Assembly (NCBI GenBank): GCA_905478925.1
Contig: CAJQKQ010000044.1
Span: 91,984-155,983 of the forward strand
From: an uncultured Verrucomicrobiales bacterium
GTDB taxonomy: Bacteria; Verrucomicrobiota; Verrucomicrobiia; Verrucomicrobiales; Akkermansiaceae
Direction of reading: 5' to 3'
DNA length: 64,000 nt
Of the stretch, positions 63,808 to 64,000 are shown one piece after another (position 1 is the first letter of the stretch; each line of letters opens with the position of its first letter). The position numbers and the translations under genes were made by a program. The notes beneath the pieces were generated by a model. It did no database searches, was not told the origin of the DNA, and was given only the letters and a program-made list of their open reading frames with translations.

Positions 63808-64000
63808 CTCCCCGTCGTCACGAAAGCGGGCGGCGCGAGAGACTGACGGTCGATGGCGGTAAGTGATTACCCTATCGGCTTTTTAGTCCCCTCGATACAA
63901 GCTCTTTGATAGTGTGACTCAGCGCAAATCGTGCCAGCCAGAGAATTCATTTCCTCTGATGGCGGCCTTAAGCCGGTTAGGTTTTCGTTGAGATGAAGAA
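63808..64000 (+). other. Probable rRNA leader running into 16S rRNA
   Basis: Non-coding. It includes GCTCTTTGATAGTG at 63901, like the boxA antitermination site of rrn leaders, and ends GTTGAGATGAAGAA at the window edge, which fits the bases at the very 5' end of a 16S gene (normally continuing TTTGATC...). The 16S body itself is outside the window, so this rests on the leader only. The 63627-63777 stretch before the promoter shows no gene. Confidence 0.55.

Overview
The window is G+C-rich, densely coded and typical of a heterotrophic member of Verrucomicrobiota (Verrucomicrobiales/Akkermansiales-like). The lineage call is inference. It rests on a PVC-type haem-binding dehydrogenase-like protein with HEAT repeats, a DUF1549/DUF1553 (PSD1) plus DUF1501 pair, a sulfatase, a BatA-like VWA membrane protein, and Gram-negative lipid A genes. 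No phage, plasmid or IS transposase gene was recognised, and there is no CRISPR array or tRNA. The right edge appears to stop just inside or just before a 16S rRNA gene.

Layout. 0-2 kb: envelope genes (lpxL fragment, DUF4254, GT9 heptosyltransferase-like). 2.3-8.4 kb: a minus-strand set of sucA, odhB and an MsbA-like exporter. 8.5-14.6 kb: an ABC ATPase without a permease, a CPA2 antiporter and a large PVC cytochrome. 15-20 kb: a SWIM-SNF2 helicase, a thioredoxin-like lipoprotein and pyroglutamyl peptidase. 19.3-23.5 kb: a two-gene sugar-nucleotide cassette, with a GalU-like protein overlapping a 1108-aa GHMP-kinase/UDPGP fusion. 23.4-28 kb: a decayed parDE, priA and an arsR-acr3 operon with a clear operator. 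28-36 kb: class III aminotransferase, VWA protein, an AbrB-Doc toxin-antitoxin pair, typA, an RlmM-like methyltransferase and an MmcQ-like protein. 36-41 kb: an esterase, a graveyard of broken toxin-antitoxin genes, and polA. 41-46 kb: the PSD1/DUF1501 pair. 46-55 kb: antiporter, UspA, pta, smpB, rpoZ, a KH/R3H protein, DoxX, thioesterase, a deleted flavoprotein, a COG2509 flavoprotein, and a Phd-PIN module between direct repeats. 55-61 kb: ABC exporter, TauE, site-2 protease, ilvB and ilvH. 61-64 kb: a broken DUF4143 ATPase, sulfatase, a broken PSD1 gene and an rRNA promoter and leader.

Three themes stand out. First, several families of short repeats (AT-rich AGTTTA-type blocks next to start codons, GC palindromes, CTCTGCG-type repeats) lie between genes, and three appear inside PriA, PolA and OdhB, read in frame as linker sequence. 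Second, there are many gene relics, mostly toxin-antitoxin parts, next to two intact modules that have well-formed operators. Third, the least familiar metabolic unit is the GalU-like plus kinase/pyrophosphorylase pair, whose nucleotide-binding motifs depart from consensus.

Start codons were chosen by homology of the N-terminus and by signal peptides. Where the ORF track started upstream of the plausible start, the coordinates were shortened.
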